Made by a program: the position numbers and the translations under genes
In this document: piece after piece, positions 10,442-21,715 of the stretch
How positions within the stretch are numbered: position 1 is the stretch's first letter
How the letters are laid out: each line of letters starts with the position of its first letter
Assembly (NCBI RefSeq): GCF_022539505.1
Contig: NW_025899946.1
Span: forward strand, 310,001-374,000
Origin: Lolium rigidum
Taxonomy: Eukaryota; Streptophyta; Magnoliopsida; Poales; Poaceae
DNA: 64,000 nucleotides
Direction of reading: 5' to 3'
Notes under the pieces: model-generated
Told to the model about the DNA's origin: nothing
What the model saw: only the letters and a program-made list of their open reading frames with translations
Databases searched by the model: none

Positions 10442-10907
10442 ATTTGCTATTTGGATGGATGTGAAATAATGCAACTTTTTTAATTAAATGCATTCCGTTC
10501 CCGAGTCATGGCAAATTGTTTTTCTCATAGCAGATTCAAATCGAACACCTCTTTTTTGGGCAATGCTCAAAGCACCTAAACCTTCATGATGAGTACTAGG
10601 CGTCAGTCGCCGGAAACGACAGACCGACTATCTCAAGCTATGGAAATTTGCAATTTGGGCGACCATGGAATAATGCAGGCTTATTAAAATAAAATTTAGT
10701 TTTTTTTCTTGAGCAGTGGCAAATTGTATTTGTCATACTCCCTCCGTCATACTAAAAATGTCTCAACTTTATCAAATATTAGATGTATTTACATAGATAT
10801 ATTCAAATTTTGATAAAGTTGAGACGTTTTTTGTGGGACGGAGGAAGTATCAGACTTATATCAAACACCGTTTTTTGTGGCAATGCTCAAAGCACCTAAA
10901 CCTTCAT
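10442..10907. repeat. Tandem duplication, copies about 10442-10587 and 10646-10907, the second split by a MITE
   Basis: Both copies share a TTTGCTATTTGG-like start, TAATGCA, TGGCAAATTGT.TTT.TCAT, ATCAAACACC-like text, and an end with CAATGCTCAAAGCACCTAAA plus CCTTCAT. The second copy is longer because a Stowaway MITE (10738-10847) sits inside it. The hAT element at 10914 is inserted six bases after the second copy's shared end. Confidence 0.7.
10738..10847. mobile_element. Stowaway (Mariner-type) MITE
   Basis: 110 bp with near-perfect terminal inverted repeats (CTCCCTCCGTC on the left, GACGGAGGAAG on the right) and the TA target duplication at 10736-10737 and 10848-10849. A long internal palindrome (GTCTCAACTTTATCAAA / TTTGATAAAGTTGAGAC) makes it foldable along its length. 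Confidence 0.9.
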
Positions 10908-10913
10908 CGGGGA

Positions 10914-12602
10914 CAGGGGCGGAGCTAGCAATATGGAGAGGTTTGGCGGCCGCCATACCTAAAGTTTTGCGTTAATACTAGGTATATATATGCGTTACTG
11001 CGTTAGGTTCAGGTTTTGTACTTCAGGCTTGTCTGCATGACTGCGTCGATGGGCATCGATAGGAGTCGGAAACAACGACTTGTCACGTGAAAAGCTCAGT
11101 CCCTCTCGTGTTGGGCCTTTTGATTGTTGGGCCTGGTAGCCATCGGTACAGGCGTACAGAACAGGGGCATCACGAGTTCACAACTCGGAAACGGCTGAAT
11201 GATACAGGATTCTGCCCGTGCCGATCGCGCGATCGACAACTTCCCTTCTTGGCGGAAACCCGCCTCGCCGAGTCGCGAAGTGGTGATCGTACCTAGGGCA
11301 ACTGCGCAAGAACCGCGGCCGCCGGCAAACGAGAGGATCCTAGGCCATATGGCGTCAAAGAAGAACACCAACTTCAGAACGCAAGGTATTGGATTTTGGA
11401 ACTGAAAGTGCACTTCAAATTCTGAAACTAATCTTGTTGTTAGATTGGCATATGTGGCTCGAGTGTATAAAGTACGTAGTGCTCTCTAGTCTGAAACTCT
11501 GAATGATTAATTGACTGATTAGTTGCCTGGTTTTTTCAATGATAAATTGATTGGTTTTATGTTGGCTCCCGTGATTTTGTTGAATTGATGTACATATATA
11601 AAGAGCCTCTTTGCCGAAGCATCTGGCAGTAGCAGCTCTAACCCGGCTCCGCATCTGATGTTGTTCCTAGACAAGGAGGAGAAGAAAATCCCCAAGACCA
11701 AGAAGATGTGCAGATTGATGTGCCTGTGCAAGAGGCAGACAATGAAGTGGAAATTCATATTCATGATGTCATAGCTGATCAAGGGGAAGATGATCTCATT
11801 GCTAAGTGGCTTTGCTTGTCTTGATCCAAGAGACTCATTTGCTAAGTTTGACGTGGAAAAAATTGCTAATCTTACGGAAATATATGATGTTGATTTCTCG
11901 TAAGAGTATAACAGTTGATCTTCAGTTATTTACTACCCATATGAAAAGACATGATCAATTTAGAGTTTGTTATGATCTTGCAAGCCTAGCAAAACAGATG
12001 TTTGAACTTGAAAAGCATATCATGTTTCCTTTGGTTTATCGCCTTATTGAGTTGGCGCTCCTACTACCGGTAGCAACGGCATCTGTCGAAAGGGCATTCT
12101 CGGCTATGAAGATTATCAAGACCGAGTTGCGCAATAAGATGTCCGATGGTTGGCTTAATGACTTGATGGTGTGCTACATCGAGCGGGGAATATTTAAAGG
12201 ACTTGATCTCGCAGAAATAAAGAAAGACCTCCAAGCGAAAGGTAGAAGAACGCCCGTTGCCACCAAGCAAATAAAAGTTAATTATGGGTATGTATTTATC
12301 TTCCCTGAATAGCATGCCTTTGTTCCCTGATATAACGCTACTATTTATTAATTCATTTTCTTTTGTTGTTTCTCTGTTTCTATGCAGATCGTCCGTTGTT
12401 GAACTAGCTAAATTGTTGATCGCTCGTTCAAGTTATTTTTGTTTAGTGAGGTATTGTGAGAAAACTATTTATTTTAAGATTATGCAGTTAGACTGTACGT
12501 CTGTACCCGTGAACACGTAGTAATATTTATCTTGTGGAGTCTTACATTTTTTTTCTTTATCGACTCCGCCACACCACAAATTTATTCCTGCCTCCGCCAC
12601 TG
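10914..12602 (+). mobile_element. Complete deletion-derivative hAT element
   Basis: 1689 bp with imperfect terminal inverted repeats CAGGGGCGGAGC and (other strand) CAGTGGCGGAGG. It is flanked by an exact 8-bp target duplication ATCGGGGA at 10906-10913 and 12603-12610. Inside are plus-strand remnants of a transposase of the zinc-finger/hAT-dimerisation type: an upstream piece near 11607-11830 and the C-terminal dimerisation domain near 11990-12250. The catalytic middle is missing. The intact target duplication with a decayed interior suggests mobilisation in trans. Confidence 0.9.
11607..12312 (+). pseudogene. hAT transposase relic (ZMYM1-like, C-terminal dimerisation domain)
   Basis: The open stretch at 11806-12312 (168 codons) contains the hAT C-terminal dimerisation motif: a PLVYRLIELALLLPVATAS segment followed by VERAFSAMK, then IIKTELRNKM and LNDLMVCYIER. 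The family's transposases end with this region. Upstream, 11607-11830 encodes in pieces an acidic EADNEVEIH-type stretch typical of the N-terminal linker of these proteins. The RNase H-like catalytic core that should lie between is absent, and frames between the pieces do not join. It cannot encode an active transposase. The stop at 12312 follows a sequence that may run into an intron. Confidence 0.75.
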
Positions 12603-12688
12603 ATCGGGGAGCTCCTACTTTCCTCTTAAAGCGGGACGAAACCTCCCTCGGCTGGAACAAGTGGCTTCATAGGCCCAACAAAAGGTAT

Positions 12689-12735
12689 TATTGTATTTTT
12701 ATTTTATTTTATTTTATTTTATTATTTATTTATTT
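12689..12735. repeat. TTTTA microsatellite
   Basis: A run of TTTTATTTTA units just outside the hAT element, continuing into T-rich text to about 12770. Confidence 0.8.
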
Positions 12736-14862
12736 TCTATTTTTCTTTCTTTTTCTTTCAATAATATTTTCAAAATATGAGAAATTTCCAAAATTAAAGC
12801 ATTATTCAAAATCAAACATTTTTCGAAGTCGGACAATTGTGTTTGGTTGAGCTGTGGATTCTAAAAAAGCAGCTGTGAACTGTGAACTGTGGAAAAGCAG
12901 CTGTGAACTGTGAAGTGTGGATTATCTGGAAGCTGTTTCTGGAAGTTGTTTGGTTGTAGCAACTGTGAACTGTGGGTGTGGTTAGAAATGTCTATAATGC
13001 CCCTGAGACACACAAGGACTGTTTATATGCGAATCTCCATCTCCATCTCCACTACTTATAAAAGCACCAACTTGGCAGGAACATTCAATCTGAGCCTTTC
13101 ATTTGTCACGATCTAATGGCCCAAATCTCACCAATGACATCGCAAGACAAATCCGAACATTTACTGAGAATGTCACCGCGTCCGTTTCTCCAAACGTTTC
13201 CTTCTGTTCTCTCCTTTCTTCTCCCTTGCGTTCCCTTTATGAACATGTGCTCTGCTAGGGTTCGAGCAGCCGCCGCTGTCCATCACCGCTGCGGCCTGTG
13301 GGCGAATCGCCGCCGCTGCCACTTAGCGTTGCCGGACGGCCTCCATCACCACCAGTCAGCGCTGACGGCTGATCGCTGCCGCAGGGAACCTAATCGCATT
13401 CCATGGCGGAGGAGCATAGGCTGGTTGCGCCTCCGGCCGTGGTGCACGTCGCCTGGGCTGGACGTAAGAGAAAACCAGGCTAGATACGCAGCGGCCTGTT
13501 GATTCCTGTCCACATCTTAGCACTGCAATTGGTGAAGATGATTTGACAGCAAAATTTCTGAATAATTCAGCGTCGGGTATTAAAGTTTGACAGTGCAGAT
13601 GGCATACTGTAATCCACATCAGACTTGCTACCAGGAATAGCTCTTGTGCGCTAATTAAGATAGTATTCTTGGCTTCTTATTCGGTGAACGAAACCAGATT
13701 TCATGATATTTTACCCAGGAATTAACTAGGCAAGGGGAAGAGCAGATTGCTGGTGTTAGAAGCAATGTTCATGGACGGATGCCAGCTGGTAAATAATGAA
13801 AGGTGTGAATGTAACTAGGTTTCATGATATTTATCCAGGAACTAACAAGCAATATTCATGGACTTATGCTAGGTAAGAATGAAAGGCATTGGTCCAAAAG
13901 TCTATCCAAGAAAAGATGGAGATTGGCTGAGAATCATTGTGTACCTTCAGTCACTTGCCCATCTCTTATGTTATATTCAAATTTTATAAAATACTTTTTC
14001 ATTAAGTTGATGAATAGTCAATAGTAGTTGCAAAATTTGCAGAAGCTCAATCAATATTTGATTTTCACTTTTATAGGAATTGGATTACTGAATTTACTTC
14101 ACCGCTTCATCTGGTTTGCTTGAATTTGGTCAACCACTTCATACAGACCAAGCATAAGAATTATGAGGTATTTATCTCATCATCCAATTCATCTGGTTTG
14201 CATTGCAAACCATTTTAACAAAACATGGCCCTTAGTGAATTACCATTAGTAAGAAAGTACTGGGTTGCTTATGCACAATGGATTGTGCTTGCACTTTCTT
14301 GACAGTTGTTATTTATTTATTTTAAAGAGAGTATTTTTTATTGAATGGCTTACCATTCATAAATTGCAATTTTCTTTTGGCTGAGACGTACGTTGAGAAA
14401 TGTAACTGTGATAATCACCCTACGGCATCTCACCGTGAGGTTTTTCATGTCACATGAGAGTATGACTACCCATGAGAGAAATGATTCTTAATTGATATGA
14501 GCAAGAACGTGCGTTGCACGTACACACTAACTAGTTGATCGGAAAACATGGACATGTGCACTAATTGATATGTAAATCGCTATTTTGGGAGAATAATTGT
14601 ATTTTTTTCATAATGGTCCATACTAATAGATAATATGAATGGAAGAAGTTCAATATCCCATACTTCCCTTGCAGTGCATGCCCACGACAAAGACATGTAC
14701 GTTCTCCCTTTGAAAGGAGCAAGATATCCAATTTAGGTTGGATAAGCGGAGTCAACAAGGTGGTACTTCCATCAAAGTAAACAAAACGTGATCTTTGGAA
14801 AATAAAAGTGAGTTTACATGGCACCAACGAACATGGCAGCAAATGGTTCACACAAATCACAA

Positions 14863-14908
14863 ATGGTTCACACGAGAAGACACAAATGGTTCACACGAGA
14901 AGACAAGC
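14863..14908. repeat. Two tandem copies of a 23-base unit
   Basis: ACAAATGGTTCACACGAGAA.. occurs twice in a row, with a partial copy just upstream. Local and non-coding, next to the 3' end of the Myb/SANT-like relic. Confidence 0.7.
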
Positions 14909-14945
14909 GAATACATAATTTTTTGGACACGATAAGTAATTGATT

Positions 14946-15964
14946 CTACGCGCGCTTCATCTCCTTTTCATGCTCCCTCTGCAGCAAATCAAACCGCCCT
15001 TCTTTTGTCTCAAGCAAACTGAAGATCTCCCTAAAATCAGGCTTCATAATCATCATAGTGGTTGTATGCATCAGTGCGGTTCCTTCTTTCACCCCACAAT
15101 CTTTCGCCATCTGCAAAACATCTGCAATGGAAGGTACATGGTTTGTTGGAGGAGCCGATGATGGTACAAAACTTGAGGAAATCTTTTCAGCTGCAATTCC
15201 TATCTTTTCACATGTGCCTGCGTATGTTCGAAAGAAGGGGCTTTTCTCATCTTTCTCTTTATTTGCATTAGAGGATTTCTTGCGCTTCTTGTTAGATTTC
15301 TCTTCATTGTCTTTAGCTGAATCCTTGCGCTTCTTGTTTGCTTTTGCTTTCTTCAAGGAAGCCAACTTTATCTCAGCACTTTCACCAGCTACCGCTACCA
15401 CATCGTCATCACTGCATTCATCACTAGATATATCTCCAGGACAGCTTGCAGTAGCCCTGCTACATGTGCCTTCTGGAACAACACATCAAGATCACCCAAA
15501 TGCTTCGGTCCACGCTTCCTGTACCTCAAATGATTGCATTTTGTACCATTTTCACGATTGTTGCATCTCTGAAATTGAATGTAAATAAGTTAGCAAATGC
15601 AAATACAGTAATGCATGGTTGATGCGAATAAAATGGTACTCTCTTACCTGGAGATGTTCATCCCACCATTCTTTGGAAGCATCAACAGTTTGCTTTGCAT
15701 CATCCCATCCAAGTCCAGTAGCAGCAATTTTCAACTCCATGAACCATGTGTACTCTTTCTTCATACTGTCCCATTTATTTTTCAGTTGAGTCTTTGTTAG
15801 CTTCTTCCCGTTCTTGCTTCAAACTTCTCCACAAGATTTTTCCAACCAATTGTATTGAGAAATCCTAATGGCCGGTTTCCGTTACCAATCTCTTCTTTGC
15901 AAATAGCAATAAAGTGCACAACATGTGCATCATCCCACACCGCTTTCTCGGCCTTTTCAGCCAT
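14946..15964 (-). pseudogene. Broken Myb/SANT-like ORF1 of a Harbinger element
   Basis: Translation from ATG at 15964-15962 gives a typical Myb/SANT-like N-terminus with tryptophans spaced as in that DNA-binding domain (VWDDAHVVHF, IGWKNLVEKF). A one-base deletion near 15806 puts the next part (KKLTKTQLKNKWD, then a GLGWDDAKQT segment) in another frame. A donor-like AG/GTAAGAG lies at 15648/15647, with an acceptor near 15572. A second exon then leads into a Lys-rich C-terminal part (SLKKAKANKKRKDS; 14946-15401), and another single-base frame change is needed near 15450. The ORF resembles plant L10-interacting MYB-type proteins, which derive from these transposons. Two frame breaks mark it as decayed. 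Confidence 0.65.
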
Positions 15965-16964
15965 ACTTTCGATCAATTACTACTCTCTTGCTGAAATAAA
16001 TATCAACACAAGCCAGCGATGTAAAACAAACAGTTCTTGTAGTAATTTTATACAGGTTTACAACACACGGTCTTGTAGTAATTTTATACATGTTTACAGC
16101 ACATGTTCTTTTAGAAATAAATAACAGCAAAAGTAATAGAAAATAGGACTGGAATCGTGACACAAAGCAAAGTTAGATCATTTTGCACAGGTAGATCACA
16201 CGTTCTTGTAGTAATTTCAACACAGAACAGAGGGGATAAATCACGTACTGAATATGATATATACAAATTAAAAAATACTGTTCACATCAACCCATGAGAT
16301 CACGTATATGTTCAGGTTACAAAATACGACCCAGCTCAAAATAAGTAACAGAGGGGGGACAATCATTAGGGAAAGACGATCCACATCAGCCCGTGAGAGA
16401 GGAAGAGACTAGAGATTAGGAACCACGTACCTCTAGCTGCACTGCAGGGTCGCTTGGCGTCGGGAAGTAGATGGACGTTGGTGTCACGGACTGCGTGGGT
16501 GTGAGATTGGGATGGTCGTCGTTCGGGGTCAGGTCGATCGGCAGCCTCGCGGCTTGTCGTCGGGAGTGAGGAGGGTAGGGGTGAGGCCGGGGACGGACGG
16601 ATGGCCACTCGCCGCCGGCCGATGGGCGGCGCACAGGGGCGGCGCAACCCTAGCCAGCCGCCAGACCTTTCTTTGGAAACGATAGAGAGGGGTGGAGCGG
16701 ACGTGGGATTCGCTCTGTTTCGGCGAAACGGTACAACTTATGGATGGCAGTGGGTAATTTTTGTCTAATTTTGAGAAGCCACCGCGGTGGAAGCTGGTCT
16801 CGAGTTGCTGCGAGCGGCAGGGCGATTCGTACGTACGGGAATTTGCTGCGTTTGTAGAATCTACTGCCTCAAAAAACTGTTTGGTTTAGATTGTGCGGTT
16901 GTAGACGTTGAAGTTGGTTCTAAAAGCTCAACCAAACACACCTAGAAGCCACAGTTCGTTCTCA

Positions 16965-17045
16965 CGTTCGTGGTACATGGACCTGGCTCGTTTCAGAAGC
17001 CACGCCTCGCTGTCACGTTCGTGGTACATGGGCCTAGCTCATTTC
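16965..17045. repeat. Tandem duplication of about 47 bases
   Basis: AGAAGCCAC...CACGTTCGTGGTACATGG occurs twice in succession. It contains no coding region of its own. Confidence 0.6.
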
Positions 17046-17050
17046 TAGAA

Positions 17051-17864
17051 ACGAAGGAGCCAGCGCAGGAGCGACCGCAATGCACCTCCAGAAAAACAGC
17101 GATCAGCTGCCGAGCAAGAACGCTCATGATTTTAAAAAGTTTTGGATTTAATTTTTTCCCATGACTTAAAAATGTTTAGTTTTAAAAATTATTCATGATT
17201 TTGAAAAGGTTCATATTTTCAGATTGTTCACCCGATAATAAATTGAAAGCATGATTATTCACCGGGTACATGCGAAAAGGTTTAGATTTTAAAATGTTCA
17301 ATTTTTCCTCAATTTTTTTAATCAGATTGTACAATTAATTTAACCAGTAAATATAGAAACAGGGATAATAAGAAAGAAAATTATGAAACGGCAGAAAATG
17401 CACAAAAACTAGAAATAAAAAATAAAGAAAGCAACAAAATAAAATGAAAAATAAACAGAAGAAGAAAAGAAAATCGAAACGAAAACATACTAGCGTATTA
17501 CTGGGTTGTTGCCATGCCGAAGGTGTTGCGGGTCAGCATACCATCGACCTCGCTATAGCCTATAAAGTGATAGATAGGATTTGCAGTAAAATCTCTAGAA
17601 AAAGGCCGGCCTTCGAAGGAACTTTCGATAAATGGTGCGTTGTGATGTCAGAAAATTCTTGAGAAGTGGTCTCCCTACTCGCCATGTGTCGCAAGGGGAA
17701 ACAAGGTGAGGATGAGAGAGGAGAGAGAAGGACATGTGAAGGGTGGGTTGTCTCAACTTTTTCTTTATTTTTTAGATTCATTTTTTTCTTTTCAAAATGA
17801 AATATCTTGAGAACCGTAAGTCCAAATTACCAACCGCTTTCACTTTTAAGACCCTTGCGGCAAG
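17051..17864. other. AT-rich intergenic sequence, no gene recognised
   Basis: A/T-rich, with A-rich tracts at about 17370-17490. The stretch from 17786 to 17864 reads directly on into 25492 once the family X element is removed, so it was one contiguous target region before the insertion. Confidence 0.5.
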
Positions 17865-17869
17865 ACTTC

Positions 17870-19036
17870 TGTTACCCTCCAAAACCCACCGACGGGCAAT
17901 GGTTAAGCAACACGAAGAGCCGGGAGGCTCCCAAGGCCGCTTAGTGGACCCTGGCACCTCGCGTCGTCTCGCAAATCTTCCAGCCACGTCCTGGCGGTTG
18001 CTAGGGCGTGCCACCTGACCTAGAACCGATCAGGAAGGTGTTAGAGTGCTTCGATTGTTCCTGCATGGTAGACACGTAAACATTAAATACGAGCCCTATC
18101 TGCTCTCAGGTTGCCTCGTGGATCGGCTCAAGGAGCCGATCGCCCCATGGTTCACGTTGGATTTACAATGACATGGGGATCCTGCTTGATCAAAACAAAG
18201 CTAAACCGATCTACGACAGTTTAGGGTTTTCACCGCATAACCGGAACGTCCTACGTGTGATCGGGCCTAGCAGCTACGGAAGATGATGCAAACTACCCCT
18301 ACAAGAGGCCTAAAAACCAACATAACGTTGATTCCCGGAACATCCCTTGCAGGGACGGTAAACAACACCTAACGCACTACCGGATCGTCCGACCCCAGCA
18401 TAAGGCCTAACTATGCAGATATTAAACTAGTCCCTGCTGAGCAAGGAGCAACTATAACGGATCGGATCTACTAAGTAACGAACAAGCAAGATGCTGCCCT
18501 TACACCTGGATAGGTGTAAGGGCAGCTAGGTGTCGAGGGACGGCATTGCCACGCAGATATGCACGAGAAAGCATCAATGCAAGCCCCTAAACACCTAATG
18601 ATAAGTAGTACTGCTCGCCATCAACAACGCTTCAGCACGAGCAGTACAAGGTAGACGAATAAACGTATGCTGCCTAGATCGCGAGATGCGATCTAGGCAG
18701 CATGGTGCTTACCCGGAAGAAACCCTCGAAGGAAGGGGTGGCGATGCGCCTGATTTGTGTTTGTTGTGAACGATGATTGTCCTTCTTTTCCGATAACCCT
18801 AGATACATATTTATAGTCCAAGGGACTTTCTAATTGAGGCGTGCACCTAACCGTGCACGGGCCAGACTCTATCTGTTAACTCTAAACACGATACGATCTA
18901 ATATATTACAGATACATAGGCAGTTAAGCCCAAACTCTTCGCGCAAGGCCGCTTCAAAGATGCTCCACGTGTAATCTTCAAAGCCCATCTTCACTTACGG
19001 CCCATCTCCTGATTTGGCCAAAATCGGGTGATAACA
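17870..19036 (-). mobile_element. 3' LTR of the complete family X element
   Basis: 1167 bp; in element sense it runs TGTTATCACCC to GGGTAACA. The adjoining CATGCCCCCCTGGTTTTG at 19037-19054 is the polypurine tract on the opposite strand. The H1 stem is here a perfect 15 bp (18668-18682/18688-18702). Confidence 0.95.
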
Positions 19037-19289
19037 CATGCCCCCCTGGTTTTGATAATGGTAATTGCAAAACCATCTGTCTCCTTCGAAGGGTCATGTT
19101 GTGGCAGAACCGTCGCAGTATTCTTCATCATGACGTCTTTGCCTCCTCAACTCCTCTGCACGATTTGATAGTTCTGGCACCACGTCCTCGGAAACTGCTT
19201 AAGCATTAAATCGCTATATCCCCTTTTTATTTGGCCACTTCCTGTAGTTCCCTTCGCACTAGCACTTCCAAAAGCCCTTCTCCGCCGCC

Positions 19290-19802
19290 ATGTCTTCTTC
19301 TTCTTCCTCCTCCACTTCGTCGGGTCTTTCCTACGTGTCTTCTCCCATCAGGGAATCAACACCAGAGTGGGGTACGCAGGCGGCGTACGATATCCTTGCC
19401 CCAACAGCGTGGGACAAGGAGGACCACGACTTCTCCGTTTGGTCTGAGGATGACAAGTCCTCAACTGATAGGGAAAGTGACCTCCGCTTCCTCGCCAATG
19501 GGGAAGCAGTGGAGGAAAGCGACGACGACCGCCTTTCCTGTGAGGGGGTCACCTCCTCCGAGGAGGTGAAGGAGGAGGAGGAGGAGGACGACAGCTCCTC
19601 CGACGAGCCGCCGGCCAAACGCCATTGCCCCTGGCCCGGGAACCTCAGCGACTTCGACAGCGAGGACGACGATGCTGACGAGGAGGATGAGGACAATGAG
19701 GGTCCTGCCGGCGGCCGCTACAGCAGCGACGACGAGCCGGCCGGGAGCAGCGCCGACGACGGCGACGATGACGACGACGATGAGGGCAGCAATGGCCCCT
19801 AG
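19290..19802 (+). CDS. Acidic Ser/Asp/Glu-rich antisense ORF of family X (copy B)
   Basis: A 170-codon frame antisense to the element's gag, homologous over its whole length to copy A at 4154-4672. Shared landmarks in order are the N-terminal serine run, DFSVWSEDDKSSTD, SDLRFLA, ESDDDR, TSSEEVKEEEEE, PPAKR.CPWPGNLSDFD, GPAGGRY and a C-terminal Asp/Glu tract. The variable part is residues about 27-45, while the centre is well kept. Two clustered CCT/TTC repeats encode the serines. The stop lies next to the block where the Copia element entered copy A. The ORF is intact although gag in the same element is broken. Whether it is transcribed, from a promoter near the 3' LTR or outside, cannot be told. 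Function unknown. Confidence 0.6.
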   Translation: MSSSSSSSTSSGLSYVSSPIRESTPEWGTQAAYDILAPTAWDKEDHDFSVWSEDDKSSTDRESDLRFLANGEAVEESDDDRLSCEGVTSSEEVKEEEEEDDSSSDEPPAKRHCPWPGNLSDFDSEDDDADEEDEDNEGPAGGRYSSDDEPAGSSADDGDDDDDDEGSNGP

Positions 19803-20479
19803 ATAGGAGCTTAGCTTAGGGCCAGCAGTAGTAGATAGGGCAATGTACCCCTAATTCTTCCTTTTGAGAGCAATCAGCTCTTTATGTAAGAAATATTGTT
19901 TATCAATGAAGAATTTCCCCAATTTGATTTTGCCGATTTCCTTTATGATATTTCAGCCGATTGTCCTTCGTACTGAGTCCGCCGATTGTCACTTCGGTCA
20001 ATGCTCAACGAGCCGATGGCACCGCATCGATCTCTCACGATAAATCTCAGGATAGATCCATCCGAACCTCCAAACTCTCGATCAGACAGGGCCAAGCTAT
20101 AACCGTGCAACCCCCCAGATCTTGGAAATGCAGATCCGACTGAATGGAATGTTAGATTTAGCGGCAAGTTCCTGAAATAACGTCCATTCTCCTCATTAAC
20201 TTTAAATTTCAGACATTCTTCTGCCGCATCCTCCCCTTCCTGATCCTCCTTGTCTTCAGGAGAGCCCTAGGACTGTTGCTGGATCAACTCGAATGCTGAA
20301 GCTAACACCTTGCAAAAACAGGCACCATTCGCCCATAACTGTCCTTGTGATGCTCCATTTCCTTGCAGCACAAACTGATCTAGAGCCTAACCACTGATGA
20401 TGGCTCCTTCTTCAAACTCCTCCCATCAACCCTGGTGGTTTTCCTCTGCAAGAGCTCGCCACCTTTCCACATGGTTACG

Positions 20480-21715
20480 ATGCAGAGACAGCCGATTTCA
20501 ATACCATCGGCTCTTCAGAGCGAAGAATCTTCAGGGTCAGCTGCCCCCCGAGCCTCAGCCAAGGCGAGAACAGAAGTGGACCAACCAAATGGGCCATCAT
20601 CGGCTTCCCAACTGTAGTGCAGCGCCAGCCGATCCTGACCAAATCGGCTTTCAATAGCAGAGAACCTTCGAAGTGAGCTGCCCCCCGAGCCACTCCAGCT
20701 CTTTATCAAAACAGGGCAGGAAAGCTTACGTCCAAGGAGACAATGCACCAGGACGGCTCTGGAAGGATCAGCAGCTCCCTTGAACTAAGAAGCCTCAAAC
20801 GCAGTGGCCCTTGAACTCTTCCTAGCTCCATTCTTGCGTCTGGCTGCTCAGATTGGCTCATCACCTAGGGCGGACTAATGTAGCTTCTGGTGACGATGTT
20901 TGATGAAGTTGTCACCTTAGTCAAGCCCCAGGAGGAAATGTCACAGCCAATTGAATGGTCATCGGCTGTCCTCATGATCTTATCCTGATCTGCATGCTTA
21001 CGCAGGCGCTGCTGGTCTTGAGGATTTGCTAATGGAGCCACCAACCATTCCACTGAGGGACTCCTTCAGTAGAGCCTCGCTACGTAACTCGATGACTGCT
21101 CCAATAGGCTCCTGTTTGTAACAGTCGCATCCCTTGAGTCGATGGCCGTGCATCGGCTTTTAATCCTTAAGTCGATGTCTAAACATCGGCTGTGCCCAAA
21201 AATTTTGGATTTTCCATTTTTTATATGGCTGATTTGCCAAAATTTTGGATTTTCCATTTTTTATATGGCCGATTTGTTTACGTATCGGCCCCCATATTTG
21301 AGCTGCTTTGCTGGGCATTTGATATCCATTCTCAGCTTCGTATCCTCATGTCTCATCCATCTATGTGCCCCCCGAGCCGATTCTGTCAAGTAATTGATGG
21401 TATCGGCTCTTTAGGCATCTGTTGGATCAATGCTGAACACAGACAAAGGTATGTTGAGGATCATTTTGGCCGATTGCCAGAATCGGCCTCCTTTTCCGTT
21501 GCAATGCTTGACGATGGTTTGCAACTTCTTGGATTTCCACTGTAGCTACGTGACATGCTGGAGATAAGATCCTTTGCTTTCCCTTTTTTGAGGGCCGATC
21601 GCAGGGATCGGCCTTGCCACGTATGTCCAATGTCTTGGACCTGCTACTCTGTCCGGATCACGGATACCATGTTTGTATCAGCCGATGCCTGTGCATCGGC
21701 TTTCGTCTGTTTGGG
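20480..21715. repeat. Non-coding region studded with short AGCCGAT/ATCGGCT inverted repeats
   Basis: Many short inverted pairs of CCGAT-core motifs occur, for example at 20489-20516, 20586-20653, 21373-21412, 21470-21486, 21594-21612 and 21680-21702. An almost exact 46-base duplication also sits at 21196-21280 (CCAAAATTTTGGATTTTCCA core). CCCCCCGAGCC recurs at 20545 and 20684. No protein is evident. The region lies between the gag stop and the antisense ORF. Confidence 0.6.

Larger units (their letters stand above)
12839..16939 (-). mobile_element. PIF/Harbinger-like element carrying only ORF1
   Basis: The ends are inverted copies: GTGTTTGGTTGAGCT at 12839-12853 and AGCTCAACCAAACAC at 16925-16939. 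Between them lies a minus-strand relic of a Myb/SANT-like ORF1, the DNA-binding partner protein of Harbinger transposases. I found no DDE transposase frame. The 3-bp target duplication is not clear, so the exact ends may be a few bases off. Subterminal text on the left is rich in GCTGTGAACTGTG repeats. About 13120-14860 holds no recognisable gene apart from a GC-rich stretch. Confidence 0.6.
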
